A stretch of DNA of 64,000 bases from Magicicada septendecula (lineage: Eukaryota > Arthropoda > Insecta > Hemiptera > Cicadidae): the NCBI GenBank assembly GCA_034769895.1, contig CM068370.1:40753844-40817843 (forward strand). Direction: 5' to 3'. Below, piece by piece: positions 44,118-56,591 of this stretch. The stretch's first letter is position 1, and each line of letters opens with the position of its first letter. The position numbers and the translations under genes are program-made. Below the pieces are notes generated by a model. It saw only the letters and a list, made by a program, of their open reading frames with translations, ran no database searches and was not told the DNA's origin.

Positions 44118-47100
44118 GGTTAGCCAACATAAAAAATCCATTTTATACATATTATATTACTTCATCTTTTTTTTGAAATACATACAGAAAATTGTTCAGG
44201 TTTTATGCATTTTTTAATCTAGTGTACTGTTCTAATGAATCAAGCAGTAACAGTTAAAATAGTTGATACTTTGTGCCAGTAGCAATTTACACATTTTTTT
44301 CAAGTTATAAAATGCATTTAATTTTCTCACTTTACAGTACTTCTTACTTCACAGATTGATCTACTTGAATTAGAATTAGTTGTTAAATTAGTCTTAGTAA
44401 CTATTGGTAATATAGCATAATTTACTGAGGGTGTGTTTGGAATATCATACACACTCTGTAATGGGACAATTCTGAAGGGTCTATATTTTTATTTCATTTA
44501 ATAATTATTTGAGGTCAACCTTTTTGGGCACCCTTTATGGCCATTAAAACCTGAGTTGAGTAACACCCTATATTCACTTCGTAACAGGCAGAGACCGGTA
44601 CGCAAACGATAACATTGGAATGTGGCTGTGAGTGTGCGCTCATGCGCCGGTGGTGATAATATTGACACCAAACTCGTTGACGGAAATGGACAATACGTGG
44701 CTCATTAACCGGCCACGTGAGTGCATCGACCAATCAGATTGCAAGCTGGCGGAAGTAACTATTACCGACGCTTAGCGGGGCGTCGTCCAGTCGACTCCCA
44801 TCTGCAGACCGTGCGCAGTCATCAAAATCTTACTCGAGTTAATTAAGTCGGCCGACCGGTAAATTGTGCATCCAAAATATCTGAGACAATGTAAAATATA
44901 TGAATCCGCAGTGACAAGAATTTTTGTAACGACTTCGAAACATTTACATAGAACCGTGGCGGACGACATGCGGCGGAACCAGTGAGCACGTGCAGTAAGA
45001 GTACACAACTTTAATATTTGGCCAACAATTCGAATCAAATTCTTTACCAAACAAAATTTTTAATCAATTATAATGGGAGTGGGAAGATAATATGTAATAA
45101 GGGGACAAGTATGAGTGTTGAGTGTGAGCAAATTGCTGGGTTGCTTTAATTAAATAAATAAATAATTTAATTTAATTATAAGAAATATAATATACTTGTA
45201 GTTGTATTCCACTGTGTTTGTGGTTTTAGTCAAATGAGGTCGCTACCTCAGAATTTAATTTGGTTTATGTGAAAGAGTAGAGAAGTTAAAAGATAAAAGC
45301 ATGTGTAAAAAAAAAAAAAAAAATTGAAATAGTTGACCGTAAATGAGAGTAATTATTACAACACATACCCTAAGTCACGCTTATTCTTCACGAATTCGTG
45401 TGAAGGACCTGGGACCCGAGCAAGGTAAGATCTGTAAGAATTGTGCGTTCTTTTAATATTTATCTGCTGTATTAATCAGTAGCTTCTCTATGGCGCCACG
45501 AACTTGGACAAGTTTATAAATATAATTCTAAATAAACCGCACTTAAATGTGAGTATAAGCATGAGTTAGGCGTACGTAAAAAAGTACGAAAAACGAGGTT
45601 ATACGTAAGTAATAATTATATCATACACACTCAGATTAACACCACTCGGATCATGAAGGTTCCACTGTACTAACAGATGGAAGTTAGTGAAGCAGCTCCA
45701 TTTGTATTCATATGGTTTATGATTGGCTAATGTGTGTGTGAATCTTGTTGCAGATATCAGCAGTGACAGTGTATATGACCAAGTTAACTACAGAAAAAAG
45801 GCAAATTTTGTACAACTCGTCCCAACTCGTTTTTGTAAATCACCGGCTTTTTCTCAGCACCTGTGTCAATGTATAGAACTAATGATAGTCTTTATTTATA
45901 TTAAATAAAATATTTATCATATTTATATTTCTAAAACTATATTCTTATGTAAAAGTGCATTGTTTTTGTTAAATTTTAAATATGTATAAACAAAAATGTA
46001 TTATATTTGTTTCCATGTATAGTCGAATTAAATGTCTTTTTTGTCTTGAATAAAATGAGTCTTAATAAAATATAATGTTGTTCAAATTAAGGGAGGTTGA
46101 TTTGTCTTATTAAAATCAAATTGGTATTTCTTTATTAATGTACTTTATGATAATATGATCTTCAGATGCAAAATTTGATATGGTTATTGCAGGCAGTCTG
46201 CATATTGGTTATAAAACATTCTTATTTTCAACAATGAACATAATGAGAATTACATATTTCTGAATATGAATTCAGAATTTGGTTGATCAGATGATTGACT
46301 AATGGAGTCAGAATGCCAAAGAAGACTTCGAGATATATCTAAAGGAAAACCCGTGAAGGAATATCAACATTATTAACTTATGGTTTTAGTAACAGTAAAT
46401 AGAAATACAACATTTTAGAGCGTATACTTAAAATGTAATAAGTAATCAACCACAGCTCACAAATGAAGGCCTGTTGCGGATGCATCTTCAGTAAAGTACC
46501 ATTTTAATATATGTAGTCATTTTTAGTTATACAGTCTGTAATGGAAATGGTATATGTTGAATTGTCGATACGGAATATAATGATGTATTTAAAGCATACA
46601 GTAGTTCAGACAAGCCTAGAAGTGTGTCCCAGAGAAGGGGAGGGTATGTAGCAGATTGACGAAGGGAAGGGGTTTCAATGAATTGACTTCATTAGGCAGT
46701 GCAATCATTACGTTAGACTCCCTCCACCCAGTGATCACAATAGTATGTTTTACATAGTTCATATGTTGTATTCGTAATATATTGTTTAGGTTAAGACTAC
46801 AGCAAGGGTTACTGACTTGAAAATTTTTCATGCAAAAAACGTAAGTCCAGTGAAATGCACTAAGTAATGTTGTAGACTTTTCTATGTTAAGGAAAGTATA
46901 TGTTAATTGTCCATTAGATAATGCTTAACATTTAAAAATTAAACAATTTATTAAAAACGTTATCTAAAAATCAGTATATACTTCGCAGACTTTTAGAAGG
47001 TAGTAAGTTTTGTGGGAAGTTTGAACTTGCCTTAAGGGTGGGGGGTATGATGAAACTGAAAATTCCAGCTGTTCTAGATATTTCTGCAGTCTCATTGATT

Positions 47101-47429
47101 TAATGTCCAAACTTGATGGTCTCTTTTGAAAAAACAGAGAACTGAGTTTTCGCACAATGTCAGACCAACAGTGAAATATTTTATAACACCAGTTAATGGC
47201 TTTTTTTATTAACTATTTAAAAATCGCAACAAAACAAAAAACTAAAGTTTATTTAAATTAAAAATAGAAGCTGTGATAATTACCAGTGTACTGTACATTA
47301 TCAGTTGCTGTCAGAGAGTAATTCAATGTCTTAAATATCTTTATAATCATTTGAGTCAGCTTATTATTGATAAGATTGTCTATAATGATGTTATAAATGT
47401 GGGCTAGTTGCCATAGCTTATCTTCTTCC
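44118..47429. other. Intergenic region, mostly unrecognised
   Basis: 44510-45060 is richer in CG than its surroundings and has short - strand frames of no known family. 45308-45324 is poly-A. 45.9-46.1 kb has several AATAAA words. No repeat end is clear. I cannot decide between promoter-like sequence and an unknown repeat. Confidence 0.4.
45755..45908 (+). other. Weak candidate terminal exon
   Basis: An acceptor-like CTTGTTGCAG ends at 45754. An open stretch then reads ISSDSVYDQVNYRKKANFVQ and continues to a TAA at 45906-45908, with AATAAA directly over the stop. There is no similarity that I recognise and no partner exon. It could equally be chance. Confidence 0.2.
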
Positions 47430-48060
47430 TTAATTATACACGGTGGATACAGTGACACCACTTGTCTGCCATTCATTTACTGCCTTCTCTATTAATTGTT
47501 TTATATCAGGCAGTTTATATGTTGTGTTGTGACAGGCAACAAATCGTTTCAGTTGGCTCCATATTAATTCACAATACAGTGATAAGGAGGAAGTCCTTAA
47601 TCGAGTGCCCAAATTTAGATGGTAAGACTCTCTCACTTAATTATACAGACATTCTGTATATGCGCGTAACACTTTACTGTGTGAACAGTGACAACACCCC
47701 TGACCAGTAGCGTTTCAGATTTTTCACGTGGGTTTGTTTACATCAGCATTGACCTAAGAATGAAAATAGTATAGGTGTGTTCAGTCATGTATTCAGCTAG
47801 TTCAGTCTTTGCTCCACCTTGATTACCATTGGAAGGAGGAAAAACTTCACATAAGAGAGTGGTCTGACAGTAAACATACACGTTTACCAATTTGTGGAAG
47901 CCCTATGCCAAGAAAGTTTGGGACATCAACATGACACACAATAACTATGCTTTCTTTATGGTGATCACCTGTCAGTTGCAGTTTTGTCAGAACCATTGCT
48001 GTTACCAGAATGGTTGTTTTCCATGAAAAGGAATCTCAAGCAGCAACATTTCTTAGTTCA
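47430..48060 (-). pseudogene. Relic of a DDE transposase related to Sailor/IS630
   Basis: On the - strand, in shifting frames: TGDHHKES near 47970, AKTELAEYMTEH near 47800, LPPYHC near 47600, and ELIWSQLKRFVACHNTTYKL followed by PDIKQLIEKA. The last block lines up with ELIWAEVKNWVATNNTTFTI in the Sailor enzyme at 14817, including the catalytic Glu. At least two frame shifts and several stops. No inverted ends found. A second, much older member of the same broad family. Confidence 0.65.
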
Positions 48061-48904
48061 GCCCAATGTAAAATGTATATATTCTGTAAATTTGTAAAAA
48101 TCATACTGACATTCCTAGCCTTGAGTGTAAAGAAATACTGACATGAAAGACCAAAGGTAAACACGATACAAAATTATGAACATCTGATGGCAGTTGATGT
48201 TTGTAACAAATTCATCCACCAGGTGCTGTAAGCAAAAAACAACATATTGTTTGATAATGAAGGAAATACAGTAAAACTTTGTTAATTTGGAATTCTCATT
48301 ATTTAGTACTAAAAGTTCACCTTTAATTTTTGACTGCTGTCTGAATTAGTGAAACATTTGTTTAACAGTTTATGCTTTCCTTGTAATTGACGAAAACACG
48401 TGAGATTTATTAGTTTGAGGCTGGAATCGTTCACAGCACATGGCAGTTATCACAATAATTTTCTATTAGTTTTTCATATTTGTTTCTTTTTGTAATGAAA
48501 AAACTTGAATTCTGAAAATGAAAAAGGGACCATCTACCGTATGATACAAAATGTTATGCTATTAGAAAATAAATGCCAGCCATTATTATATACAGAATTT
48601 TAACACACATTTGTTGTCTCATTTTTCAAAACCATTCAATTATGAAGTGTGTACAAATTATCATCATTGTACTGCAGCTTATTTGTTACACAGCTAAAAT
48701 AAATTTCAGACCACATTGGTAATTTTTTTATTATTATTTAACTGCATTGCAACTAGTTACAAACGATCTAGCAATTTTATTCTAATACACAAGTTAACAG
48801 TGTGTAGGAAAACCTCCCACTGGACCATACTTCAATACAGTTATACTTTGTTCATGTGCTGAGAATTACTACACATATTTAACTCACCAGTTCAAATGGT
48901 TTCT
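48061..48904. other. Intergenic, nothing recognised
   Basis: AT-rich sequence without coding or repeat signals that I can name. Confidence 0.5.
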
Positions 48905-49110
48905 GTCTCCAATCACTGAACAAATCGAACATTATCAAGCAGTTGTAGCACTCCAATGTTTATGTGTTCATGAAGTCTTCTTTCATATTTATTCGGATCC
49001 TGTTTAATCTCATCAGCAACCATAGGCATTTTCAAGTCCCGTTGGATGTCATCATTTCTTATGTACCATGGTGCATCAACAGTACTGCGAAGAACCTGTT
49101 TAAACATTGG
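48905..49110 (-). pseudogene. Jockey-like LINE, C-terminal end
   Basis: On the - strand, KQVLRSTVDAPWYIRNDDIQ, then RDLKMPMVADEIKQ, then YERRLHEHINIGVLQLLDN. This is the well-known tail of Jockey/CR1-group pol proteins (APWYVRN..LH.DL..P.V..EI). 5'-truncated; the frame ends a few residues after LLDN near 48913. Confidence 0.82.
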
Positions 49111-49344
49111 TAAATGATATTATCACTGCAATAAATCTATGATAGTTCTTGAAATTATTTTAGATGATATTTGGCCAATTAATATGTAACAAAATTCAGA
49201 GACCTAGCCGATCTCAAAGTAAAATAATGTAACAGTTGAAATCTTAACGAGAATTGAATATTATCATTCTCTACGACGTACCTTAACGACAAACTCCCAA
49301 GGACGTCCAGACGAATTCTTGATATGGAAATGAGGTTATGGTTT

Positions 49345-49541
49345 TGTGGCGTAATTATTATAGTGACACATTATTAGTATTACACAATCATCTTTTATTT
49401 AGATAAAACTCAACTCACATAAAAATTATAAAACTGTTGTAAACAGTTATGAGACAAAAATTGATATACAAAAAGTTTTATGACCAAACATCTTAATACA
49501 CAAAGAAAAATGTTTTACTGCACAAATCAGTACCTTCTTAT

Positions 49542-49576
<35 letters not shown>

Positions 49577-50078
49577 CCTCCCTCCCCCTCCCCCTCACCT
49601 CCCACTCTCTATCTCTCCCGCCCAAATTCTATATTCCGGACACTCAAATCTATATCCACTTTTTAATTTCGATTGAAAGTATTCTTTTGCAAACACTTCT
49701 ATTTGTTCGGTAGGCCTACCTTAGCTGTGCGCGCACACTACATCCGCTCTGTTGACGTCGGGCTGGAGACTGACTTATTTTGCTGGTGTCCTCGCCCAAG
49801 ATTTCTGTTTGTGATGTAGAACCAGTTCATTCTGGTCCCCTCTACCCGTCTCGTCTTTGGTCCGTTATTTTCCGTTTTAACTTTGTACCACCTTTTTAAC
49901 TCGATACATCCATATTTTCGTCAACAAAATTCCTTGGGTGTGAGTCACTGGTTACAAATAAACTCCCTGGCTGCGTCATCTCTTTATATGGGCATCGTCT
50001 TTAAATGCTGCGTTATTACAATGAAATTATTTTGAAAATTATTACACAACATTTTGTCATAAATTTTGCCCCGTTACA
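49345..50078 (-). mobile_element. Probable solo LTR of the E1-E4 group
   Basis: In - orientation it starts TGTAACGGGGCAAAAT, nearly the same as the E1 LTR start TGTAACGGGACATTTT. It contains a TATA-like ATATAAAGAG and ends around ...GTCACTATAATAATTACGCC. No partner copy, primer site or polypurine tract is next to it, as expected after LTR-LTR recombination. The left border and target duplication are unclear. A (CT)n microsatellite lies inside. Confidence 0.5.
49541..49620. repeat. CT/CCCT microsatellite
   Basis: About 15 CT units grading into CCCT and CCCCT units. Confidence 0.9.
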
Positions 50079-50239
50079 ATAATACTCACCTATTGAAAAA
50101 CAAAGTGTCCACCTAAAAAATAATCTTTTACAAGCTCCCACCTTTTGCTAGATTCATTGTCTATTGCCAGAATTATTCTGTGAAAATTATTAAAAAATAG
50201 TGTTTTTTTGCATAATTACAATTACAGCTCTCATTTTTT

Positions 50240-50511
50240 GTTTTATGTTTTTCTCTACAACTGATGAACTACTACTACTCCAAGGTGCTACTCCAATGAA
50301 TACTTTTTTCACTGCCCTTTCCTCTGTCATTCTTTGTACTGACCTGCCAACCTAATTCTACCTTGTTTTATTACTGTGAAGATGTCAGTTCCTTCCTTGT
50401 ATAAATCGTACAATTCAGAATTTGTCCTCGTACCCTACATTCCGGCATCTAGAACACCTTCATATCCATATATCCTCTCCACAATCTTTCTTTCCCATCT
50501 TTTGATCGTAT
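50240..50511 (-). pseudogene. RTE-like LINE relic, 3' half (continues at 53439)
   Basis: On the - strand, KIVERIYGYEGVLDAG, RTNSELYDLYKEGTDIFTVI and KQGRIRLAGQYKE equal the FERKILR.IYG..., R.N.ELY.LY, I..RLRWLGH blocks of RTE-like LINEs. The upstream part is at 53439-53530, beyond the Gypsy-like element that split it. Confidence 0.7.
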
Positions 50512-53434
50512 TGTTACAAGAAGCCTATCGAACAACCCAGAATGTTCTCCACTCCCCCCGTCCAGTGTGGCAGTGTTATGTCATTCAAGTAGGTGTTTCT
50601 AGTGAGTTCCAGGAACACTTGAGAGACGCATTAAGCCGCCGGTGTGCAGTTAAGGAGGGAAAGCTGTACTGGACGTCAGCACGGTGTATATAAAGCCATA
50701 GCAACTGCGTTGTCAGTTGAGTTACATGAGCGATTTTCGCTAGTGCGGATTGAGTTTTTGTCGAAGTGAAGTAGTATTGTGTTAATAATTGTGTGAAACT
50801 CTATTAATAGACATTGTTATTGCATGTGGACAGATCTAACTGGAAATATTGTACGAGTTAATTATAAACTATTTAATTGTGATAATTAAAGCTGGTGATT
50901 AGTGGCATAACTGGTGTCTTGTATTTTGTTTTTCAGTGTACCATACGACGACCAAGTAGACTGTCGTAACAGTGATGTCAGAACTGGGATAGAACAGTTA
51001 ACAGTGGAAACAGAGGACACTTCATAGAAGAGTGGTGTTAGTGATAGTTGATAAAAATAAAATGGATACCAGTCAGATGATAGAATCATTCTGAGTAATG
51101 CTACGGCAAACACAGGAACAACAAAAAGAAGAATTTAGTCATTAAGCAGACGACGTTAAGGCATTCGTACAAGATGATATCACTGCAAAATTCATCCTGT
51201 TACCAGGTTAGCTGAACAAACAAGTTGACAGAATATATGAAATAGAAAAGTCTGTGTCAACTATGAAAACAAGTATGTCAAATTTATAAGATTCAAAATA
51301 TCAGAGAAATCAAAGAACGCTATTATCTGAAGTAGGGCCAGTTTTTGCAAAGGCCGTATTGTTTAATGGAAGCACTCACTGGGCAACTTATCATCACCAA
51401 TTTGAAGCTGCCGCTTGCTTTAATAACTGGACAGAAGAAGAGGAAGGCCTTTCACTCATTCTTGCATTAAAAGGACCTGCCGCAGAGTTAATACGCAAAG
51501 TGCCATCTGACAGCCAGAACACATATGCCGAATTAACAAAAGCTCTGGAATTACGATACGGTGACCAGCATTTGTGCGAAGTGTACCGTGTTCAACTTAA
51601 AGTGAGGCGGCAGCGTTCAGGGGAGAGCCTTCAAGAATTTGAAACAAATGTCAACCAACTGACGAGATTGGCTTATCCCAAAGAATCGGAGGACTTCCGA
51701 ACATGGATTGCTCACATTGTGTTTATTGGCGGTATCAGAGATAGTAAATTTCAACAAGTGTTAAGAATGGCACGGAATCAGAATAGCTCAGATGCTCTTG
51801 TTCATGTTCTCCGTTTTGAAGCTGCCAAGTCGGCAACCTATATTAATCAAAGTATGTCATCACGTTGTAGTCAAACAGACCGAGTATCACAGTATCGTCA
51901 TAATGGACGGAATAAAGAGATGATTCAAGAACAACAGTTTAAGAAGTCAGTAGTGCCACAACAATCTTTCGAACAAAAGGATAAAGACAAAAGACCTACG
52001 TATTATAACTGTGGGAAAAGTGGCCATCTACAAGCAGATTGGTGGCAGATGAAAAATCGGAGAGAAGAGCGTGAATGGTCGAATTGGAGATGTAAAGATA
52101 CGGAACTGCACACAGTCTCCACGGGTAACCTGATTGTCAAAGGATTTATTAAAGACAAACCTGCAGCATTTACAGTTGACACGTGCGCTACAGTGTCTGT
52201 TGTGCGGCCTGACAATCTGCCACTGACGGCCTCAAATTAGCTCTTGTACAATACAGACTGTGACTGGAAGTGCCGTCAGTGTGTTAGGAAAGATAGACGT
52301 ACGTGTACGCCTGGATCTTATCGAGTTTAGCCACCAAATGCTTGTTGCAGACATTATTGATGAAGTGATTCTTGGCACAGACATTATGAATGCCTACGGA
52401 TTTGTTGTGGACTTAAGAGAGAATGTCCTGAAGGTTGGCCAAGAGAAGATAAAGCTCTGCCTGGCTAAAATGTTAGGGTCTGCCAACCATTCGATTAAGC
52501 AAGTGGCATTGGCCAAAGAAGAAGTCAACAAGTCTGGTCAAGAGGAACCTTTCCTATTGCAGGAAGAACTGGAAGAAAAACTAGCAGAGGAAGTACAAAT
52601 AAGTGAACAGCAAAAGAAGTAATTGGGCAGCCAACTATGGGTGTTAAGGAAACTCCCTTTTTGTTCCTGAGTTGATAGAGGCGCCCAGGGGAAAAGTTGC
52701 TGAAGATGAAGTTACGCAAGAGTTTGTTGACAAAAACCAAACAGACTTAGGCCAGCTAGTGGTGTTTAGGTCATCAGTACATGATGCAATGGGAGGGATT
52801 CCAGCAAAACTAGCGGTTGAGTGGAAGACTCGTATTCCTGGGAACTTAAGACGTTCAGATCACACGAGACTGAATTCGAAGAACCGGAGAACAAGGAAGG
52901 ACGTCTACGTAGATCACCTGGCCAAGTATTACTTCAGAGATGGTTTGCCAGTTCGGGACGAACAGGCTTATGGAGAGGACAGTGTTACGAGAAGCCTACC
53001 GAACAACCCAGAACGTCGTCCACTCCCCCTGTCCAGTGTGGCAGCTGTTACGTCATTCAAGTAGGTGATTCCAGTTAGTTCCAGGAACACTTGAGATATG
53101 CATTAAGCCGCCGGTGTGCAGTTAAGAAGGGAAAGCTGTACTGGACCTCTGAGCGGGGTATATAAGCCATAGCAGCCGGGTTGTCAGTTCAGTTAGTGAG
53201 CGATTTTCGCTAGCCGGATTGAGTGTTTGCCGAAGTGAAGTAGTATTGTGTTAACAATTGTATGAAACTATTAATAGACATTGTTATTGCGTGTGGACAA
53301 ATCTAACTGGAAATATTGTACGAGTTGATTATAAACTGTTTGTGATAATTAAAGCTGGTGATTAGTGATGTAACTGGTGTCTTGTATTTTGTTTTCCACT
53401 GTACCATACGATGACCAAGTAGACCATCATAACA
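50512..53434 (+). mobile_element. Gypsy-like LTR retroelement relic, 2.9 kb
   Basis: LTRs 50512-50971 (460 bp) and 52983-53434 (452 bp), about 10% different by eye, so much older than E1-E4. The duplication GTAT is at 50508-50511 and 53435-53438. Ends are TGTTAC...GTAACA. A TATA box (GTATATAA, about 50685) lies in the LTR. Inside are a gag-like part (about 51060-52240), a protease-like part (about 52120-52620) and a short integrase-tail-like part (about 52840-52960). It is far shorter than a full Gypsy element and shows no reverse transcriptase. Broken, with several breaks. Confidence 0.9.
51359..52240 (+). pseudogene. Gag-like region of the Gypsy-like relic
   Basis: An open stretch with WATYHHQFEAAACFNNWTEE, LALKGPAAELI, LRYGDQHLCEVYRVQLKVRR and ESLQEFETNVNQLTRLAYP fits the retrotransposon gag (capsid) fold used by Ty3/Gypsy elements. 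It is followed by a zinc-knuckle-like CGKSGHLQADW and the start of a protease-like stretch. Part of a broken fossil. Confidence 0.88.
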
Positions 53435-53530
53435 GTATCTTCTTGGGCTGAGGTCATGGTTCAGGCTTCTGAAGCATGCAATACTAATGGCCGCAATACG
53501 GTTTTGTAAATATGTACCTTGGAGGTTCTA
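53435..53530 (-). pseudogene. RTE-like LINE relic, upstream half
   Basis: On the - strand, VHIYKTVLRPLVLHASEA, a stop in place of the usual Trp, then TMTSAQED: the YKTLIRPVV.YGSETWTLT..ED block. It joins the piece at 50240-50511 across the Gypsy-like insertion. Confidence 0.7.
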
Positions 53531-56500
53531 GAAATATTTCTGCACTTTAGGATAGGTAGCAAAGAAAAGTAGGACCTATTTCCCATAGCTAGTTTATCTT
53601 GAAACAACTAATGAAGCTGTATAATATGTCAAACTAGCATTGATTTGTCTTGTATGTGTTTATCTTTTGAAATCAGTGAATTTGGTAAGTTTGCTGGTTT
53701 TGCCTATAATATTTTTCAGTATAATGAGATTTTTTGGTGCCTTCTAACCTATTAACATGTTTTTAGTAGTTGTTGGTAATCTGTTTATTAATAAATTCAT
53801 GAATTAACAGTGTTACACAAATGCACTCATGCAGTGTTCCACATACATTTTTTGAAATGATTTCAAAAACAGGATTACGGACTGTAAACCTGCAGGTATA
53901 ACAGGTAGCAAAGGACCAACTAGTTGATGGTAACAAGGCATCTAAGGAGAAGTGCCCTAAGGAAGAAGTCACATGTGACATCATAAAGTAATACTGAACA
54001 ACCATCAAACTAAGAGAAAAGCACACAAACACTTGTAACAAAAATAAAAGACATACACTTCCCTTATAATGCCACACTTCCTCTTTTGATATTAAAAACG
54101 TATGTACACAAACATTCCTGTCTCCGAAACAATCACCATCCTACAGGACATGCTCAAACAGAAAATGCAGAAGAATAACTAATCACAGAAATCAACATAA
54201 TCAGAAAACAAAACTACTTTACATATAATTAATGACAGACTACCCATGTCCACCCATATCCAGCATACTAGTCGAAATCTTCCTACAGAAATAAATATTG
54301 TAGAAAATGAATCTTTCTAATATAAAACAAATATATTAAAATACAGGATAAAACAAAGATATTTATAATCATTGTACAGTCCACTGATCAGAACCAGCTA
54401 GTGCCTTCAAACAACCACTTGCAATGAAATCTCATAGCAAACAGTAGTGGAATAAAGTGTGCACAAATATTCTCAGGATAGCAGATCACCACTAGTCCCA
54501 CATCATGGTTAGTAAATGCCTATCACAACCTATGTATTCCCTTCTTTCCTTCAACCAAATTCTAGTTACATATTTATTAGGCGCTGGCTTGGCGTTTTTT
54601 TTTTATTTATTTGCCGAGTGCTATTAATTTCACTCCCAACAGTATCTATCTCAACCAACAGAATTTTGTGTTGCTTTTTCCTACACGTTTGGTAATATAG
54701 ATAAATTTTTCTCCCTTCTGTTTTGCGTGTGTTTGATAGGCCTGCTTCCAGAAGCCTTGACGTTTTGCGAAATTACTGTAAAATACCTGGGAGACTGTGT
54801 ATTACATTTTTTTTTAATTCTAATTCTGATAAGCCATAGTATTGTGTTCTGGGAGTGAATGGTGGTAAGCAGTCCATATTTATTGGCAGTTATGCAAATT
54901 TTTCTAAACCATTTCAAACATGGAATAATTAAACTACCTCTCGCTTCCTTGTGTTCCTCTTGTTAGCGAAGACATTTTATGGCCAAAGTGTTATTAACAT
55001 GTCATTTTTTGTTGTGGCTAATTTCTCAAAAAGTCCATACCAATATTATTTGTTGTATTAAAACAAAATTAGCCATAATGTTTGAACACAACACTCAGAG
55101 TAGTTTGCAGTTTAACTTTAAAGCATTCTCATTTTCATGTTAAAGCACTTTTCATAATCGTTCACTCCTTTTGCTTGTTAAATATAAAATTGTTAAAAGG
55201 GTAAGTAGATTAAAAAGGTAAATAGATGTCTTGGTCAAGATTAAAATACTACAGCCAAAAAGATTTGAAAAATTTGAGAAAATAAATTCATAGAACGAAG
55301 TGTAATGCTGAAAAAGAATTTATCAAGGTAAGGAAAAGTAAGAACTGAGAAGGAGAAAAAGCAAATATAAATATTTTCTTATCCAAGAATGGAATAGAAA
55401 TGGTAAGTTTCTGAACTAAATAAAATAATGACAGAACACCAAACTGAATCAGTTATTTGAACAATCCTGAACCACAACAACAACAAAATTTTAAGAACAA
55501 GAACTTTGTATGTACCTATATAAAATGTGGAGAAAGAAATGCATTGGTTGGAGAAAACTGTAGAAAAGCTCAAAACAAAGTTACATCAAAGTGTAGTGGA
55601 CTCAACAATGTTGATCAAAATGCAGATCTGAAAATTAAGCAAGCACATTAAATATGAAGAAAAACATTATCAAATAAGTGAGCATATATAAGAAACGTTT
55701 ATAACAATTTATGAAAGATATATTACTTTATACTTATTTATTATCAATACTGCAGTGTATAACAGTTTTTAGGGGACAAGATCCTTTATGAACAAAAGTT
55801 GGTTAATTATACAAAACAAACAGTGGAATCATCAATAATTTAAACAGTGATGTTGACAAGTGGGCTATAATATAGACATGGATTGCAATGGGACCTGAAA
55901 GATAAAGTTACTGGCAAACTTCCTAAGGCTATCAACCCCCAACTCCAATTAATCACTGCTTATCATTCTTTCTCATACAAAAATCCTGGTTATGCTACTG
56001 ATTGATTGTATTAATAAATCTATTTAACTTGTAAGTCGATAGTTATTTTTTTTTATTATAAAGTTTCCTTTCACTTTTTTTGATAAGTAGGTCTGTTGAA
56101 TTATTAACATACATACTGAGGTTTCTCTTTTTTATACTATTATTCCTGAAATATTGTAGTTCATTTACATTAGTCCAAATTCTTCAGATATAAATTAGTG
56201 TATGTTGTCTTATTAGATACAAACCAATGAAATAAAATTGCTTTTGGTTTCACATTATATTGAACAAAATTACAAACCAACGAATGTATCCCACTTTCTG
56301 CATGTTTAAATATCGCTTTTAGTACACGCATATACATGAACATTCAAGATGTACATCTTATAACAGTTTATATTAGGCGTTCATATATAATATGCTAGTA
56401 TTCAGAAAATGCAAAAAAACTTGTAATAATTTTTATGAAGAGAACTAAATAAAACAGAGTAACCTACATATAAAAAAATCGACGTTTCTTATCGATATAT

Positions 56501-56556
56501 CGTATTCCAATTGTGTACGTAATGAACAGCAGGCTAGAGTTATTTTGTATGAAATA
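53531..56556. other. Intergenic, nothing recognised
   Basis: Three kb of AT-rich sequence with short chance frames and no coding similarity, inverted repeat or RNA gene that I can name. The last few hundred bases must include the TDRD3-like promoter; no TATA box stands out. Confidence 0.5.
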
Positions 56557-56591
56557 ATGGAATTGACGGTGAAGTTAAAAAAAGAAGGATG
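56557..56591 (+). CDS. TDRD3: TDRD3-like gene, first coding exon
   Basis: ATG at 56557 opens MELTVKLKKEG plus a split Trp codon (TG|G). The donor GTATGTG starts at 56592. Joined to 57585-57673 the product reads LKKEGWNLTEECVQSLSENG, then SITNVQLIQKKALDVD. This lines up with the N-terminus of TDRD3 (human LSQAGWYLSDEGIEACTSS, then NVNDIILIALNTD), the start of its DUF1767/OB-fold region. TDRD3 is a tudor-domain protein that reads methylated arginine and partners topoisomerase 3-beta. RMI1 shares this domain and is the alternative. Only about 41 residues are available, so the call is moderate. An in-frame start further upstream is not excluded. Confidence 0.5.

Noticed and set aside
44515-45050. 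Possible CpG-island promoter or gene on the - strand
   Set aside because: Slightly richer in CG, but the frames match nothing and no splice signals or neighbours support a gene.
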